A stretch of 64,000 bases of DNA from Eilatimonas milleporae (GCF_003688555.1 NZ_REFR01000012.1:1-64000); one strand, 5' to 3'; counted from the first letter of the stretch, positions 46,620 to 57,248 are shown. Numbers and translations: made by a program. The notes: a model not told the origin generated them from the sequence alone.

Positions 46620-47690
46620 ATGCCTGACTGTTTTCCTGATCCAGCATATTCATTGGATGAGAGTTTGATCATCCATCCTCTCCTCCATGCACCGCCGTTA
46701 CCCGTTGTGTATGCCAATAATCCCAAAGTGGGTTGTACATCCATCAAGACGGCGTTGTGGAAAGCCAGCGCCAGGCTATTGGGTCGCGGTAATACGGATG
46801 TGGAAGACATCCATGACTTGAAAGCCGGCATATTTGTCCCCGACCTCCTGTCGGCCGCCGAAGAAATCCGTGTACGGGCCGTTGAGCAATCCTTTTGGTT
46901 CAGTGTTGTACGAAATCCGTTCCACCGTATTCTTTCAGCCTATCTCGATAAGGTCGATGGCGATACTGACCCGATCATTAAGGGGTATTTGTGCAGGCGC
47001 TTTGATCTTGATCCTGGCACGGTCAGCCTTGAAACTCTTTCTTTCGAAAAATTTCTTGAATTAATTTCTACGGAAGAGCCTGTCTTGATCGATCCACATT
47101 TCAGGCCCCAATATATGAATCTGCTTCTTCCTTATGCGCGCTATGATTTTATTGGCCGAATGGAAAACATGCAAGCAGTCCGTAATACGCTGGATGGGCA
47201 AAGTATTTTTGTCGAAAAAATTGACGGTCACCGAACAGCGGCTGCCGAAAAAGCAGAACGCTATTATACACCACACACCGTTGAATTGGTAAGACATTTG
47301 TTCGCGCGCGACTTTCAGGTTTTCGGCTATTGCGACACGGATCCGTTAAGCATGGGGTTCAGCGATATGTCACTGAAATTTGGTGACAGTGTACGGGATG
47401 TTCTGAAAAAAGGTGTGCTGGAGGATAGATATTTATCCGATGAAAAAAGATTGGAACGCCTTCTGTATGGCGATGTCCCGAGAGAGAAAATACTAAAATC
47501 TATTTTGATGGCTGATCATGAGCATGATAATTGGATGGTTTACAGGGGTATTCTAACATTTCTGGTGCAAAATAATTATTATCTCTATTTTGATGAATTT
47601 TCTGAGCGCTACAGAAATTCTGTAAAAAAGCATCTCAAGGTAACGGGTATCGATGAATTGCGTTTCGAACATTCAAATTTTTATTGGTAA
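46620..47690 (+). CDS. sulfotransferase family protein
   Basis: 356 residues from ATG 46620. NNPKVGCTSIKTALW (33-47) is the 5'-phosphosulfate loop of the sulfotransferase family 2 (carbohydrate sulfotransferases), with Lys36 and Ser41. FSVVRNPFHRILSAYLDK (94-111) is the 3'-phosphate site with Arg98 and Ser106. It transfers sulfate from PAPS, here probably to a glycan. The C-terminal 120 residues have no recognised domain. Composition is lower in GC than the preceding operon. No PAPS synthesis genes are nearby. Confidence 0.85.
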   Translation: MPDCFPDPAYSLDESLIIHPLLHAPPLPVVYANNPKVGCTSIKTALWKASARLLGRGNTDVEDIHDLKAGIFVPDLLSAAEEIRVRAVEQSFWFSVVRNPFHRILSAYLDKVDGDTDPIIKGYLCRRFDLDPGTVSLETLSFEKFLELISTEEPVLIDPHFRPQYMNLLLPYARYDFIGRMENMQAVRNTLDGQSIFVEKIDGHRTAAAEKAERYYTPHTVELVRHLFARDFQVFGYCDTDPLSMGFSDMSLKFGDSVRDVLKKGVLEDRYLSDEKRLERLLYGDVPREKILKSILMADHEHDNWMVYRGILTFLVQNNYYLYFDEFSERYRNSVKKHLKVTGIDELRFEHSNFYW

Positions 47691-47879
47691 AATAGACTTG
47701 GGGCAATCGGCTTTCCGTGTTCAAGGCTAAAACGGAATAATCGGAAAAATTCAGCGTCTTGGTCTGTATATATAACTGGTATGATTTACGGTTGTCCTGT
47801 CGTACGGTGACAATAGCGGTGAAGCTGGCGCTTTCGTATCTTGGATTGGTTTCGTCGTCCGGATTTGTCTTGGAGGGCG

Positions 47880-48857
47880 TCAGTTCAAGCCAAGTTTGTC
47901 AGCGACATATAAACGATATGCGATTGTCGGATTGGCTGGGCACAGTTTATCGGCCAGTTTCAGAAGATGAACGTCGATATCGTCCGGTGAGATTTTGTAT
48001 TCGTTTATGGCGGCATTGCATACAGCCTTGGCTTCCATTGCAGGGATTTTCATATGAAAGGCGAATTCCTCACAAAGTGTTTTTATATCATCCTCATACT
48101 GACCGGAGATATAAGATATCTCCTGGCTCTCTGAAGGGCATGCAATCAGATACCAGGGAACACCGGATTTGTCCCAGTCCGCATATTCAAACGGACGCCC
48201 GAAAAGATCGAACAAATTATAATCATGATCAGCGAAAAAATTGAAAAACTCCTGTCTTTCGAAACCATATAATTGCGCTGCGTTCTGACCGCCGTGTTCA
48301 AATACGATGGTGGGTCTGTCTTGGGCAAGTATGGATCGACCGCCCCGTAAAGCATCCAGTTCGCCGCCCTCAAGGTCGGCTTTTATAAATTTTATGAGAT
48401 GTGCTCTGTCTTTGAGAAGGTCGTCCAGAAGTGTGATAGCTACAGTAAAATATGTAACATTTTCAGACCAGCCATCGGGGAGTTTGCGCTTGCGCAGACC
48501 ACTGTAACCGGAATCCTCGGTAACTTTGCAAAAGGTTCCTTCCCCTTTCGTGCGGCCCACTGCGACATGATGAATTTCAAGATTACTTGTATTGGCCTGC
48601 TCAGCCAGAGTGCTCATGAGCGTGGTGAGGTCAGGCAGCGCATCAACGGCAAAAACTTTGCCTGTGTTTCCAACAGCTTGCAGTAGCGGCCATGTATGTC
48701 TGCCGTAACTTGACCCCAAATCGATGCAATAATCGTCATTTTTCACGATAGATGTGTATATTTTATTGATTAATACTTCAAAAAAAATGCCTAAATTATC
48801 TGAAGGTATATTTATTTTTATATAGTCTGTTATATGGTTCTTGTTGTTTTTATTCAT
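47880..48857 (-). CDS. FkbM family methyltransferase
   Basis: 325 residues. CIDLGSSYGRHTWPLL is SAM motif I, VFAVDALPDLTTLM motif II, and FIKADLEGGELDALRGGRSIL with TIVFEHG the hallmark of FkbM O-methyltransferases. The start overlaps the stop of the upstream gene by ATGA. It is AT-richer than the genes around 30-41 kb. It probably O-methylates a sugar of the surface glycan. Confidence 0.88.
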   Translation of the reverse strand: MNKNNKNHITDYIKINIPSDNLGIFFEVLINKIYTSIVKNDDYCIDLGSSYGRHTWPLLQAVGNTGKVFAVDALPDLTTLMSTLAEQANTSNLEIHHVAVGRTKGEGTFCKVTEDSGYSGLRKRKLPDGWSENVTYFTVAITLLDDLLKDRAHLIKFIKADLEGGELDALRGGRSILAQDRPTIVFEHGGQNAAQLYGFERQEFFNFFADHDYNLFDLFGRPFEYADWDKSGVPWYLIACPSESQEISYISGQYEDDIKTLCEEFAFHMKIPAMEAKAVCNAAINEYKISPDDIDVHLLKLADKLCPANPTIAYRLYVADKLGLN

Positions 48858-49933
48858 TTTTTGGTCGCTTTCGTGTTGATGATATTGTTTGAAAAAATAT
48901 TCACGCCAATATTCTGTAGATAGTCCAAAATCTGGGCGCCGTACCCTGGTGATGCAATCAAATATGTATTTTCAGCTCCATGTGCTTTCAGTGCGGTTAA
49001 GGGGGAAAATTTAACACCGTTTACCACTATACTATCGTCGATGGGCAGAAAGTCATAATAAGCGTGAATTTTTACTTTTCTTTTTTGACATGCGGCAATC
49101 AGATATGGTCCCATCCCTTCAAGACCACCGGCGCCTATGATGGTCAAATTATCCACTCGGTAACGTTCAATCGTGTCCAGCCAGTCATTGCACAGGGATT
49201 GATGCGCATCGCTCATGAGAAAGCCGTGGATAGCGTTTTCCGGTCTTTTCACTTTGGCCACTGTCTTTTGAAGCGGCGTGAAACAGGCCGGATGAATGAT
49301 GTCCAGAATGGGCGGCGTGCTTTTTTGAAACTTTTCCATCGTTTTTAGGCGGCCGGTCAGATCCTTGTGCACATAGATCAGCATATTTTGCCGGTACCAC
49401 CAGGCGACCCTGTCATCGTTCCAGAAAAAGGGGCGGATGACATCGAAAGCCCGGTACCCTCTTTGTTGGAACTTATCATGCCAGTAACTGGCCCAGCGTT
49501 CATTGACATGGTGGTGGCCGCCCTGGCCGGGAATGGCCGCGCCAAACAGAATGGTGCGGCTGGCGGCACACATATTGCCGATAAAGACATTGGCTTTGTC
49601 TTCATCAATGTGCTCCGCCACCTCAAGGCTGATGGCAAGATCGAAGTTTTCGTCAAGTGCGATGGGCTGTGAAAGATCGACGGAATGCCGGTCTGAAGGG
49701 GCAATCAGATACTGATCGGGATCCAGGGCGCCGCCATCAAGCCCCTTGATGCGTTTTACGCCGTTTGTTGAGAAAAGTTTCAGCCATGCGCCTGTACCGC
49801 AGCCAAAATCCACAACGGACTTCAGGTCCGGCAGGTGTTGCAGGACGAACGGAACAATGCACTGTGCGGATTGTAAAGACCCTTCAATCTGATCGGAATA
49901 AAAGCCGGGGGTATAGAGGTCCTGTAAGGTCAT
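48854..49933 (-). CDS. SAM methyltransferase with C-terminal Rossmann-like domain
   Basis: 359 residues. The N-terminal half has an intact motif I, VVDFGCGTGAWLKLF, with FDLAISLEVAEHI and a His-rich loop GQGGHHHVNERWASYW. The middle DVIRPFFWNDDRVAW and RQNMLIYV, and the C-terminal IIGAGGLEGMGPYL, YYDFLP and LIASPGYGAQIL, are shared with the protein at 24585. In the two paralogues the C-terminal half looks like a nucleotide or sugar-binding Rossmann domain. The one here should be an active methyltransferase. It is the upstream partner of the FkbM gene. Confidence 0.8.
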   Translation of the reverse strand: MTLQDLYTPGFYSDQIEGSLQSAQCIVPFVLQHLPDLKSVVDFGCGTGAWLKLFSTNGVKRIKGLDGGALDPDQYLIAPSDRHSVDLSQPIALDENFDLAISLEVAEHIDEDKANVFIGNMCAASRTILFGAAIPGQGGHHHVNERWASYWHDKFQQRGYRAFDVIRPFFWNDDRVAWWYRQNMLIYVHKDLTGRLKTMEKFQKSTPPILDIIHPACFTPLQKTVAKVKRPENAIHGFLMSDAHQSLCNDWLDTIERYRVDNLTIIGAGGLEGMGPYLIAACQKRKVKIHAYYDFLPIDDSIVVNGVKFSPLTALKAHGAENTYLIASPGYGAQILDYLQNIGVNIFSNNIINTKATKK

Positions 49934-50305
49934 GTTTCTCCGTCCGGTATTGTCGTCCTTTCCCTGCCGGGAATGGTGATCATGTAATCGCCGTCCGTAA
50001 GTACATGGCCGCGAATCTGAATATCTTGAATGAGCTTACTGTTTGTTTCCCGATGGAAATGAGCGCCGTTAAGCAAGGCATTATCCATGACATGAAAACC
50101 TTAAGTCCTCTGATCCGGAAGGTCCACTTCAACGTCCCGCTATGCTGAATGTTTTGGCGTGCCGGCAACACAAATCATATAGCAGGGGAAAAGGTTTTTT
50201 GATTGGCCCGCTATATATAAAAATTTCGCCTATATCTTTGGACGCAGGCTGTGTTTTCATCTTGGTCTGAAAGATCATGCAGTGGAACGGAAATGGTGGT
50301 GCGGC
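49934..50305. other. 372-bp gap without a gene
   Basis: This is the divergent region between the methyltransferase pair (-) and the GT2 gene (+). It is AT-rich around 50200-50240, where a promoter may lie. I see no supported ORF, RNA or repeat. Confidence 0.4.
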
Positions 50306-51283
50306 ATGACGGTTGATTCAATCTCGGTGGTGATTTGCACGCATGATCGCCCGGTATTGCTGGCGCGGGCCGCCCGATCCCTTGCCGGGCAGAGGATCGA
50401 ACCGGACAGGATGGAAGTCATCATTGTCGAAAACGGCCCCGCCGCCCATCCGGATTTGGCTGAAATACGGGGCCGTTATCCTGAATGGGTCTGGCTGCAT
50501 GAGCCTGCCTTGGGATTGTCCCGGGCGAGAAATCTCGGTCTGCGCCATAGCCGGGGCGATGTCATCGCATTTCTCGACGACGATGCCCAGGCTGCGCCGG
50601 ACTGGGCGGCTGTTCTGTTGCGGGTGTTTTCAGAGACGGATTTCAGGCCTTCTGTCGTTGGTGGTGCTGTTTTGCCAATCTGGCAAGATCCGCCGCCCCC
50701 GTGGTTGTTGCCGCCCGATGTGGACACTGATGACATAAACACGCACGATTTTCCGTTGATCGGTAACTTCTCCATTGTCAATTGGGGGGGAATGCAGCGG
50801 GTCGCGGCACCGGATGAATGGTTTGCGGGTGCGAATATCGCCTTTGACAGAAAGGCGTTACAGCAGGTGGGCGGTTTCAGTGCGGCTCTCGGCCGCCGGG
50901 GCCACGCCACCCTGCTCGGTAACGAGGAAAGCGAAGCGGCCCGCGCGGTTTGCGATACAACAGGCGGACAGCGGATTTACGCACCGGATGTGCGTGTGCG
51001 TCATCTGATCCCGGCTGACCGTGTCAAGCCCGCCTGGATTGTCAGGCGTGTTGTCTGGCAGGTGATATCCGATGCCCTCAGCCGCGCTGACGTGCCGCAG
51101 GTTGATCCCGGGATCGTTGCGGAGTGCCGTGCCCGCCTGCCTTCCGAAATGCATGCGGGCTTTGGAACCGACCTGACGGAGGACATTCTGAATGAGATGG
51201 ATCATGTCCGGTTTCGGGCATTTGTCCGCCTGCAGGTGGAAGCGGTCAAAGCGCAATTGTGCGGGCAATCCGCGTTACCCTGA
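50306..51283 (+). CDS. family 2 glycosyltransferase
   Basis: 325 residues from ATG 50306. SVVICTHDRPVLLARAARSLAGQ, EPALGLSRARNLGLRHS and AFLDDDAQAAPDWAAVLL with the metal-binding acids show a GT-A GT2 enzyme. LLGNEESEAARAV gives the likely catalytic acid region, followed by a C-terminal helical part. It is closely similar in layout to the N-terminal half of the fusion at 22443. It probably adds a sugar to the same or a related glycan. Confidence 0.88.
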   Translation: MTVDSISVVICTHDRPVLLARAARSLAGQRIEPDRMEVIIVENGPAAHPDLAEIRGRYPEWVWLHEPALGLSRARNLGLRHSRGDVIAFLDDDAQAAPDWAAVLLRVFSETDFRPSVVGGAVLPIWQDPPPPWLLPPDVDTDDINTHDFPLIGNFSIVNWGGMQRVAAPDEWFAGANIAFDRKALQQVGGFSAALGRRGHATLLGNEESEAARAVCDTTGGQRIYAPDVRVRHLIPADRVKPAWIVRRVVWQVISDALSRADVPQVDPGIVAECRARLPSEMHAGFGTDLTEDILNEMDHVRFRAFVRLQVEAVKAQLCGQSALP

Positions 51284-51292
51284 CAAACACCT

Positions 51293-52396
51293 CTATCGCG
51301 GTCCGGTCTCTTGTGGGTCTTCCAGCGTATCTCTCAGGTCCGCGAAGAATTCCGGCCATGTCTGGCCGGCTTTGCGGTAGCTGATTTCGGTCAGCGGGCC
51401 ATACCAGCAGATTTCAGGATACAGTTCTTCTTCACCCAAGAGGTCGGGGACGATTTCCTCTTCCGGATTATAGGGCAGGGCCTGTCCATGAAAGCGGAGG
51501 GTCCGGACCCCGAGCGCGGCGGATAAATCCGCCACGAGCGAGGAGGTCGAGATCACCGCATCCATATCCAGGATGGTCAGGGACAGGGCCAGCAGGTCAT
51601 CGTAAAAATCAAGATCGCCATATATCTTCACAGGCTTGGCAAAGACCGCATTTGCATCTGCCAGTTCGCGGTCGTCATCGCGGTATTGAAGACTGTGGGC
51701 CTGATACAACGGACTTTCAAAAATCGGTGACAGGGATGCCAGATCCGTATAGTTGAAATCCCGGTCCGCCGCGCGTTTCAGTGAGCGCGAGCAAATTCCG
51801 ATATCCAATGGTTTCCGCCCGGCATTACCGCGCAATGTCGCAGGCCGCACAGGACTCAGATACCCGGCGGTTTGTGGATTGTCTTTCGCATCCCAAAGCA
51901 GCCCGTCCAGTGACCCTGACGGGCAATGCCAGTCATGGGCACGGATCGTATCGATGGTCTCAGGTACGGCGATATCGTCAAAACACGCCTTAAGAAGCGG
52001 TCGTATCTTAGGCGGCGCATATAAAATTATCCGGGCACCTTGCGCTCGCAATACCTCAACATGGCGAAGATGACGGATGAAATCGCCAAGTCCGTCCTCG
52101 GCCCAGATCAGAAGCGTCCGGTTTTTGAGATCTTCCCCTTGCCATTTCGGTGTATCGAACTGCAAGTCAGGGCGCCGCATGCCACAGGCAAAACCGCAGT
52201 CATAATCTTCGACCCAGGTTTTCCGATGCCGCAATTCATGTCGTGCGACGATCGAATTCACATACCGCACCGCGTCCGTGTGGCCCCCTTTTTTTTCAAG
52301 CGCGGCAACCTCTAAAGCAAAGGCCTTATAATAGCCCCCGAAATATAACTGCTTCAGTTTCTCGACAAGGGGTTTCGGGTCACTGAATTCCATCAT
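51293..52396 (-). CDS. GT9/GT41-like glycosyltransferase domain protein
   Basis: 367 residues. RTLLIWAEDGLGDFIRHLRHVEVLRAQGARIILYAPP and the C-terminal DFYDDLLALSLTILDMDAVISTSSLVADLSAALG match the glycosyltransferase-9-like half of TPR-containing proteins common in surface-glycan loci. The TPR repeats themselves are absent, except for a short helical lead (about 1-60). It is convergent with the GT2 gene, 9 nt apart. A role in glycan or protein glycosylation is likely. The exact sugar is unknown. Confidence 0.7.
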   Translation of the reverse strand: MMEFSDPKPLVEKLKQLYFGGYYKAFALEVAALEKKGGHTDAVRYVNSIVARHELRHRKTWVEDYDCGFACGMRRPDLQFDTPKWQGEDLKNRTLLIWAEDGLGDFIRHLRHVEVLRAQGARIILYAPPKIRPLLKACFDDIAVPETIDTIRAHDWHCPSGSLDGLLWDAKDNPQTAGYLSPVRPATLRGNAGRKPLDIGICSRSLKRAADRDFNYTDLASLSPIFESPLYQAHSLQYRDDDRELADANAVFAKPVKIYGDLDFYDDLLALSLTILDMDAVISTSSLVADLSAALGVRTLRFHGQALPYNPEEEIVPDLLGEEELYPEICWYGPLTEISYRKAGQTWPEFFADLRDTLEDPQETGPR

Positions 52397-52719
52397 CTTA
52401 ACGGCTTTGTCACCTGTTTTGACGCATTGGGATTATATGGCTTGTTTTCTATATCTTTTGCCGTGGCCAAGTCCACACGGCATAAATGGGATTTTGCAAT
52501 CCGCAGCCCGCGCTATTGTATGAGGACAAACCGCTTCCAGTCGGCTATGCGATGTCCGGGCGGGTATGTTGCGGGATATCGTTGCTGCAGTGAAAGACTG
52601 CTGTTTTTGTACCGTTTTAACCGGGTTTTGATCGTGCCCGAAAATACCACTTACACTAACGCTCAAGCTTGCCCTGTATAACAGGGAATGTTTTCCGGCT
52701 GTAAAGAACAGATAGCGAT
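52397..52719. other. 323-bp gap before recQ
   Basis: Divergent promoters are expected here. I see no supported ORF, RNA or repeat. Confidence 0.4.
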
Positions 52720-54555
52720 ATGAATGACGTTGATTGGACTGCCGCCTCTATGAGCACTGTTCTGCGCGAGGTGTTCGGATTTTCGGACTTTCGCGACGGT
52801 CAGGAGCAGGTCGCGCAGGCTTTGACGGATGGCCGCAATGTCCTCGCGGTGATGCCCACCGGTGCGGGCAAGAGCCTGTGTTATCAGATTGCCGCCCTTA
52901 AGCGGCCCGGCGTGACCATCGTCGTTTCGCCGCTTCTGGCTTTGATGAATGACCAGGTGGCCTCCCTGAAGGCCAATGGCGTTCCGGCCGCGACCATAAA
53001 CAGCACCCAAAGCCGGGACGAAAAAATCGCTATCTGGAAACGCCTGACCGGCGGCACCTTGAAACTGCTGTATCTGTCTCCCGAGCAATTGCTCAGCGAC
53101 AGGTTGTTGAACGCACTGACCAGGCAGAATGTCTCTCTCTTCGTTGTGGATGAAGCCCATTGTGTATCCCAATGGGGCCATGATTTCAGACCGGAATACC
53201 GGCGTCTTGATGCGCTGCGGTCAAAATTTCCCGGCGTACCGGTCGGTGCGTTCACCGCGACTGCCGATGGAAGGACACGTCAGGAGATTGTCGAGCATCT
53301 GCATGCGGGCGATGCGGATATTCTGGTGCAGGGGTTCGATCGCCCCAATATCCGGATCGAGGTCCGGCAAAGAAAGAATGCAAAAAAACAGCTGCTTTCC
53401 TTTGTGGGCAAGTTCGAAAAGCAGCAGGGAATCGTCTATTGCCTGTCCCGGTCCAAGGTCGAGGGTATCGCGCAATTTCTGAATGAGAACGGCTATAAGG
53501 CCCTGCCATATCATGCCGGCATGCCGCATGAGGCCCGGCTGGACCATCAAGAGCGGTTTTTGGCCGAACCGGGCCTGATCATGGTGGCCACCATCGCTTT
53601 CGGCATGGGGATAGACAAACCGGATGTCCGCTTTGTCCTGCATATGGATATGCCCGGCAGTATGGAAGCCTATTACCAGGAAATGGGTCGTGCCGGGCGC
53701 GACGGTCAGCCGGCGAGCGCCATGATGTTTTATGGCTTTGACAATATCCGCGTACGGCGGGACATGATCGCCGGGTCGCAGGCTGGTGAAGAAAAGAAAG
53801 CGTCCGAATATCAGCGCCTGAATGCCCTGATTGCTTTCTGTGAAACGGCGACGTGCCGGCGCAGCTTTTTACTGCGCTATTTTGGGGAAGACGCGGGCGA
53901 GCCTTGCGGCAATTGCGATATCTGTCTGTCGCCACCCGATGTTTATGACGGCACTGCACAGGCACGCCTGGCCCTGACGGCGATTGACGGGACGGGGCAG
54001 ATATATGGACGGACCCATATCATTGATGTGCTGGTCGGCAGCCAAAACCGGAAAATCGTCGAGGTTGGTCACGCAGGTTTGCCCTTTTACGGGCAGGGCA
54101 AGACTGTATCCCCCGGGGAATGGCAGGCTGTGTTGCGCCAGATGCTCGCAGCGGACCTGATTGATGTGGACCTGCAATACGGGTCCCTGAAAATACGGCC
54201 TGCGGGCCAACGCATCCTTGCCGGGGATGGGACCGTTCGTTTTCTGAAGCAAACCGCCGCGGATCCGTCAGCACCCAGGGCGAAAAAGACCGCGCCTCGG
54301 GTGCAGACCGAGGATGAAGCACTTTTTGAACACCTCAAGTCGGTACGGCGTGACATTGCCCGTGAACGCAAGGTTCCGGCCTATGTCATCTTTCACGATG
54401 CCGTCCTTGCGTCCATGGCGTCCCTGAAACCGCAAAGTCAGGACCAGATGCTGGATATCAGCGGGGTTGGCCCCAGCAAGTGTGAAAAATACGGTCAGAT
54501 TTTTATCGATGCACTGTCGGCCTTTGAAAACGGATCTGTTTTCAAGGAAGTATAG
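52720..54555 (+). CDS. recQ: ATP-dependent DNA helicase RecQ
   Basis: 611 residues, the usual RecQ length. Walker A is [12 protein letters not shown] (45-56), Walker B plus aromatic loop [19 protein letters not shown], motif [21 protein letters not shown] and [15 protein letters not shown]. The zinc site is [17 protein letters not shown]...CGNCDIC. The winged helix and a C-terminal HRDC domain ([22 protein letters not shown]) follow. It unwinds DNA 3'-5' in recombination and fork repair. It is a single gene with core-genome composition. Confidence 0.96.
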   Translation: MNDVDWTAASMSTVLREVFGFSDFRDGQEQVAQALTDGRNVLAVMPTGAGKSLCYQIAALKRPGVTIVVSPLLALMNDQVASLKANGVPAATINSTQSRDEKIAIWKRLTGGTLKLLYLSPEQLLSDRLLNALTRQNVSLFVVDEAHCVSQWGHDFRPEYRRLDALRSKFPGVPVGAFTATADGRTRQEIVEHLHAGDADILVQGFDRPNIRIEVRQRKNAKKQLLSFVGKFEKQQGIVYCLSRSKVEGIAQFLNENGYKALPYHAGMPHEARLDHQERFLAEPGLIMVATIAFGMGIDKPDVRFVLHMDMPGSMEAYYQEMGRAGRDGQPASAMMFYGFDNIRVRRDMIAGSQAGEEKKASEYQRLNALIAFCETATCRRSFLLRYFGEDAGEPCGNCDICLSPPDVYDGTAQARLALTAIDGTGQIYGRTHIIDVLVGSQNRKIVEVGHAGLPFYGQGKTVSPGEWQAVLRQMLAADLIDVDLQYGSLKIRPAGQRILAGDGTVRFLKQTAADPSAPRAKKTAPRVQTEDEALFEHLKSVRRDIARERKVPAYVIFHDAVLASMASLKPQSQDQMLDISGVGPSKCEKYGQIFIDALSAFENGSVFKEV

Positions 54556-54644
54556 CGGTTCCCGGGAACGCACACGCGTGTATCTTGTGATGACGGCGCA
54601 CGCAAAGTGGGGCGGATAACCTGTCGGTTCCGGTCACCCTTGGC

Positions 54645-57248
54645 TTATAAAGCCGGTGCGTCCACAGGCTGCCAGGACAGATTGCCGGTGTATCGGTGGC
54701 AGCTCTGACCGCCCTCGCCACCTTCTGACAGAGCGAACAGATGAATCCAGCCATTGTCCGCAAGATGTCGCACGGATTCATGTTTGGCGATGATCCTGTT
54801 GATTTCCTCAATCGGCGCTTCGATGAAAACACTCAGGCGCAGAGGTTCATGGACCAGCCGCTTGCCGTCATGGACGGACTGCCATGACAGTCCGGTCCGC
54901 AGGTCGCCGCCATTGCCTTCCAGCACGCCGATGGTGCCGGTCACATTGTGCAGCACCTTGTTGCCGCTGCCAAAAGCCGGATTATCAACGGTGGAACCAT
55001 AATATTGCAGGTTGATCCAGCTTGCCACGACCATCGGGGCCGTCATGATCAGTTCCAGCACGCTCCAGTCCGTGTCGGCCTTCCAGTCATATGTGTGCAG
55101 GAAGGCCCGGCCGCCTAGGTCAATGCCTTGCGTGCGTGCCCTGGGCGCGGCAATGAAGGCGGTATTCCCCGCCAGCCCCCATTCGGGACGGACCTGTGAC
55201 CAGTCCCGGCTGCGGGCCGTTACTTTTTTGTCCTTGTTTGCGCTGTCGCCGATGCCCAGCAGGGCGGCGCGTTCGCTGCGCGCCATCTTGGACGCGTCTG
55301 TCAGCCAGCCGTCCAGGCGATCCAGGTCATCCTGATGACTTTGCGGCACCTGTTCACGGTTGAAGATGGTGATCCCGTCAGTCGTGGTGTCGTGCAGGCA
55401 GCCCAGAAACCAGGTGTCTTCCGGTATGATGATACCACGTTTGTGCAAACGCGTGCGAACGGCCGGGTCATTCAGAATTGCCGCGGCGACACGCGCATTG
55501 GCTTCGCCGGTGTGGCCGCCGCAGGCTCCGCAGTCCAGCCCCGAGGCATGCGGGTTGTTCACCGTGGTACTGCCATGGCCTGTCAGCATAACAAGCCGGG
55601 CGAAATCACCCGTCATCGACATGGCCTTGAGAACGGCTTCCGCCATGTCCACACGTTCCACCGGGCCAAAGCCTGTCCGTCTGCCGTTGGATATCCCGGC
55701 CTGCAGTTCCGGTCCGGCATGGTGCAGGACATTCTTATCCAGACCATCCGTGGACGGGTGACTGACGGTGCGGGTCAAATGTGCGCTGTCGCTGACAAGC
55801 TTCGCCGCGAAACTCAAGCCCGCCGTTTCCACATAGACGAATGAGGTCACGGCGGAACTTTTGAACGATTTCCAAAGTTTTGCGGCCCGCCTGCGTAAGC
55901 GGCGGAGCGTTAAAATGCCTGTGTTTTCCTCAGGCCCGGCCCCGGCGACGGTCTCGCGCACGACGAATTTCGGCTTGAGCAGCACCGGACACTGCGCCCC
56001 GCCGTCTGTCTGGCCGATCGGCACATATTCGATCGGAAAGCCGAAAAATCCGGCAAAGCCAATCGTTTCCACATCTGGCGAGATACTCTCGAAAGCCCGC
56101 CTGTAGACCTCGGAACGCACATCAATACAGAAAGCGGCCTGCACGGCCTTACGCGTGAGATTTTCGGTTTTTGGCGCGGCGGTTCTGGTGGTGATGGTGT
56201 GGATGGTCTCCCGTTGACAGGCAAGGTCAAAAGCGTTTTGCAGAACGGTCTCGACGGCAAGGGCGCTGGCCGTACGGTTTTCCCCCTTTGTCACATCGGC
56301 CATGGTCTCAACAGCGGACGTCCAGTTTTGTCGGAAAGAGGGGGCGCCGTGGGTGATGAAAAGCCCGTAGTCCCAGGCCAGCCGCATGGCAAGCAGGTGA
56401 ATGGGTGTATCGTCCGTCTCGCCGGCAAGTTCAGCGTGCCAGCCGCGATAGCGTGTGTAAGCCGTCCAACCGCCGATGCTGGCAAGCGCACGGTGGAAAT
56501 AATCATCCAAAGCCTTCGCGGTCAAACCCAGCGTGTCGACAATGATTGTAGTGGCGTCATGCGGATCGTCCGGCAGGGTTGCGAAGGCTTTGCGAATCCC
56601 CCGAAAGCCCAGTGTCCGGGGCGTACGGTCATGAATGGCGGCCGCCCGCCATGCGGCGTAAGGGGAGTGGTTTTTCCATGGCATCCGCCATGTGGATTGA
56701 CCTTCGTCCCAATAGGCGGCGCACCATTTGGACAGGCTTTCCAAAACCAGCGATGTGGCCGAGGTTCCGGAGGTGCGGTCAAGTATTTCCGCCACTGTCA
56801 CAACACTTGGGGACAGGTCTTCGGTATCCTCGGCAAGGGCTTTCTTCAGGGCGCGGACGGTCTTCGGCAGCGCCGATGGTTGGGGATGGACGGTTTCAAG
56901 GGCCTGGGCCAGATCCCCGTCAGTGATACGGCCGCTTGCGATCAGACCCCGATAATAGTTTCGCGGCATCAGCATACTTGCACCGGTTGCCCGCTTCAGT
57001 TTGGCGGCAGCTTGCGCGAAGGGCAGGTTGACGAGGCCGAGAAACGGATTCACGGCGACAAAATGCTTGAGCGGCCACAAGGGGGCGATGATGGCGGCGG
57101 CTTTTGCAATCGCGGCATCAACGTCCGTGCGTGCAACCAGCGGCCCGTCCGCTCGAAGGGCGGTATTCTGTCCAATACCTGCTTCAGGGTGTAAAACGAC
57201 ATGCGGATCGGCAGTCAGGGCGGCGGTCAGGGCGATTTGTTCGGTCAT
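54645..57248 (-). CDS. dabA: DabA, inorganic carbon uptake subunit (DUF2309)
   Basis: 867 residues from ATG 57248, which overlaps the dabB stop as ATGA. The beta-carbonic-anhydrase-like zinc site of DabA is complete. FCIDVRSE gives Cys374 and Asp376, LTGHGSTTVNNPH gives His558, and GLDCGACGGHTGE gives Cys573. The 15-residue His-Cys spacing is that of the characterised Halothiobacillus DabA (His524, Cys539). DabA hydrates CO2 to bicarbonate on the cytoplasmic side, coupled to ion flow through DabB. In a heterotroph it supplies bicarbonate for carboxylations at low CO2. Confidence 0.95.
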   Translation of the reverse strand: MTEQIALTAALTADPHVVLHPEAGIGQNTALRADGPLVARTDVDAAIAKAAAIIAPLWPLKHFVAVNPFLGLVNLPFAQAAAKLKRATGASMLMPRNYYRGLIASGRITDGDLAQALETVHPQPSALPKTVRALKKALAEDTEDLSPSVVTVAEILDRTSGTSATSLVLESLSKWCAAYWDEGQSTWRMPWKNHSPYAAWRAAAIHDRTPRTLGFRGIRKAFATLPDDPHDATTIIVDTLGLTAKALDDYFHRALASIGGWTAYTRYRGWHAELAGETDDTPIHLLAMRLAWDYGLFITHGAPSFRQNWTSAVETMADVTKGENRTASALAVETVLQNAFDLACQRETIHTITTRTAAPKTENLTRKAVQAAFCIDVRSEVYRRAFESISPDVETIGFAGFFGFPIEYVPIGQTDGGAQCPVLLKPKFVVRETVAGAGPEENTGILTLRRLRRRAAKLWKSFKSSAVTSFVYVETAGLSFAAKLVSDSAHLTRTVSHPSTDGLDKNVLHHAGPELQAGISNGRRTGFGPVERVDMAEAVLKAMSMTGDFARLVMLTGHGSTTVNNPHASGLDCGACGGHTGEANARVAAAILNDPAVRTRLHKRGIIIPEDTWFLGCLHDTTTDGITIFNREQVPQSHQDDLDRLDGWLTDASKMARSERAALLGIGDSANKDKKVTARSRDWSQVRPEWGLAGNTAFIAAPRARTQGIDLGGRAFLHTYDWKADTDWSVLELIMTAPMVVASWINLQYYGSTVDNPAFGSGNKVLHNVTGTIGVLEGNGGDLRTGLSWQSVHDGKRLVHEPLRLSVFIEAPIEEINRIIAKHESVRHLADNGWIHLFALSEGGEGGQSCHRYTGNLSWQPVDAPAL

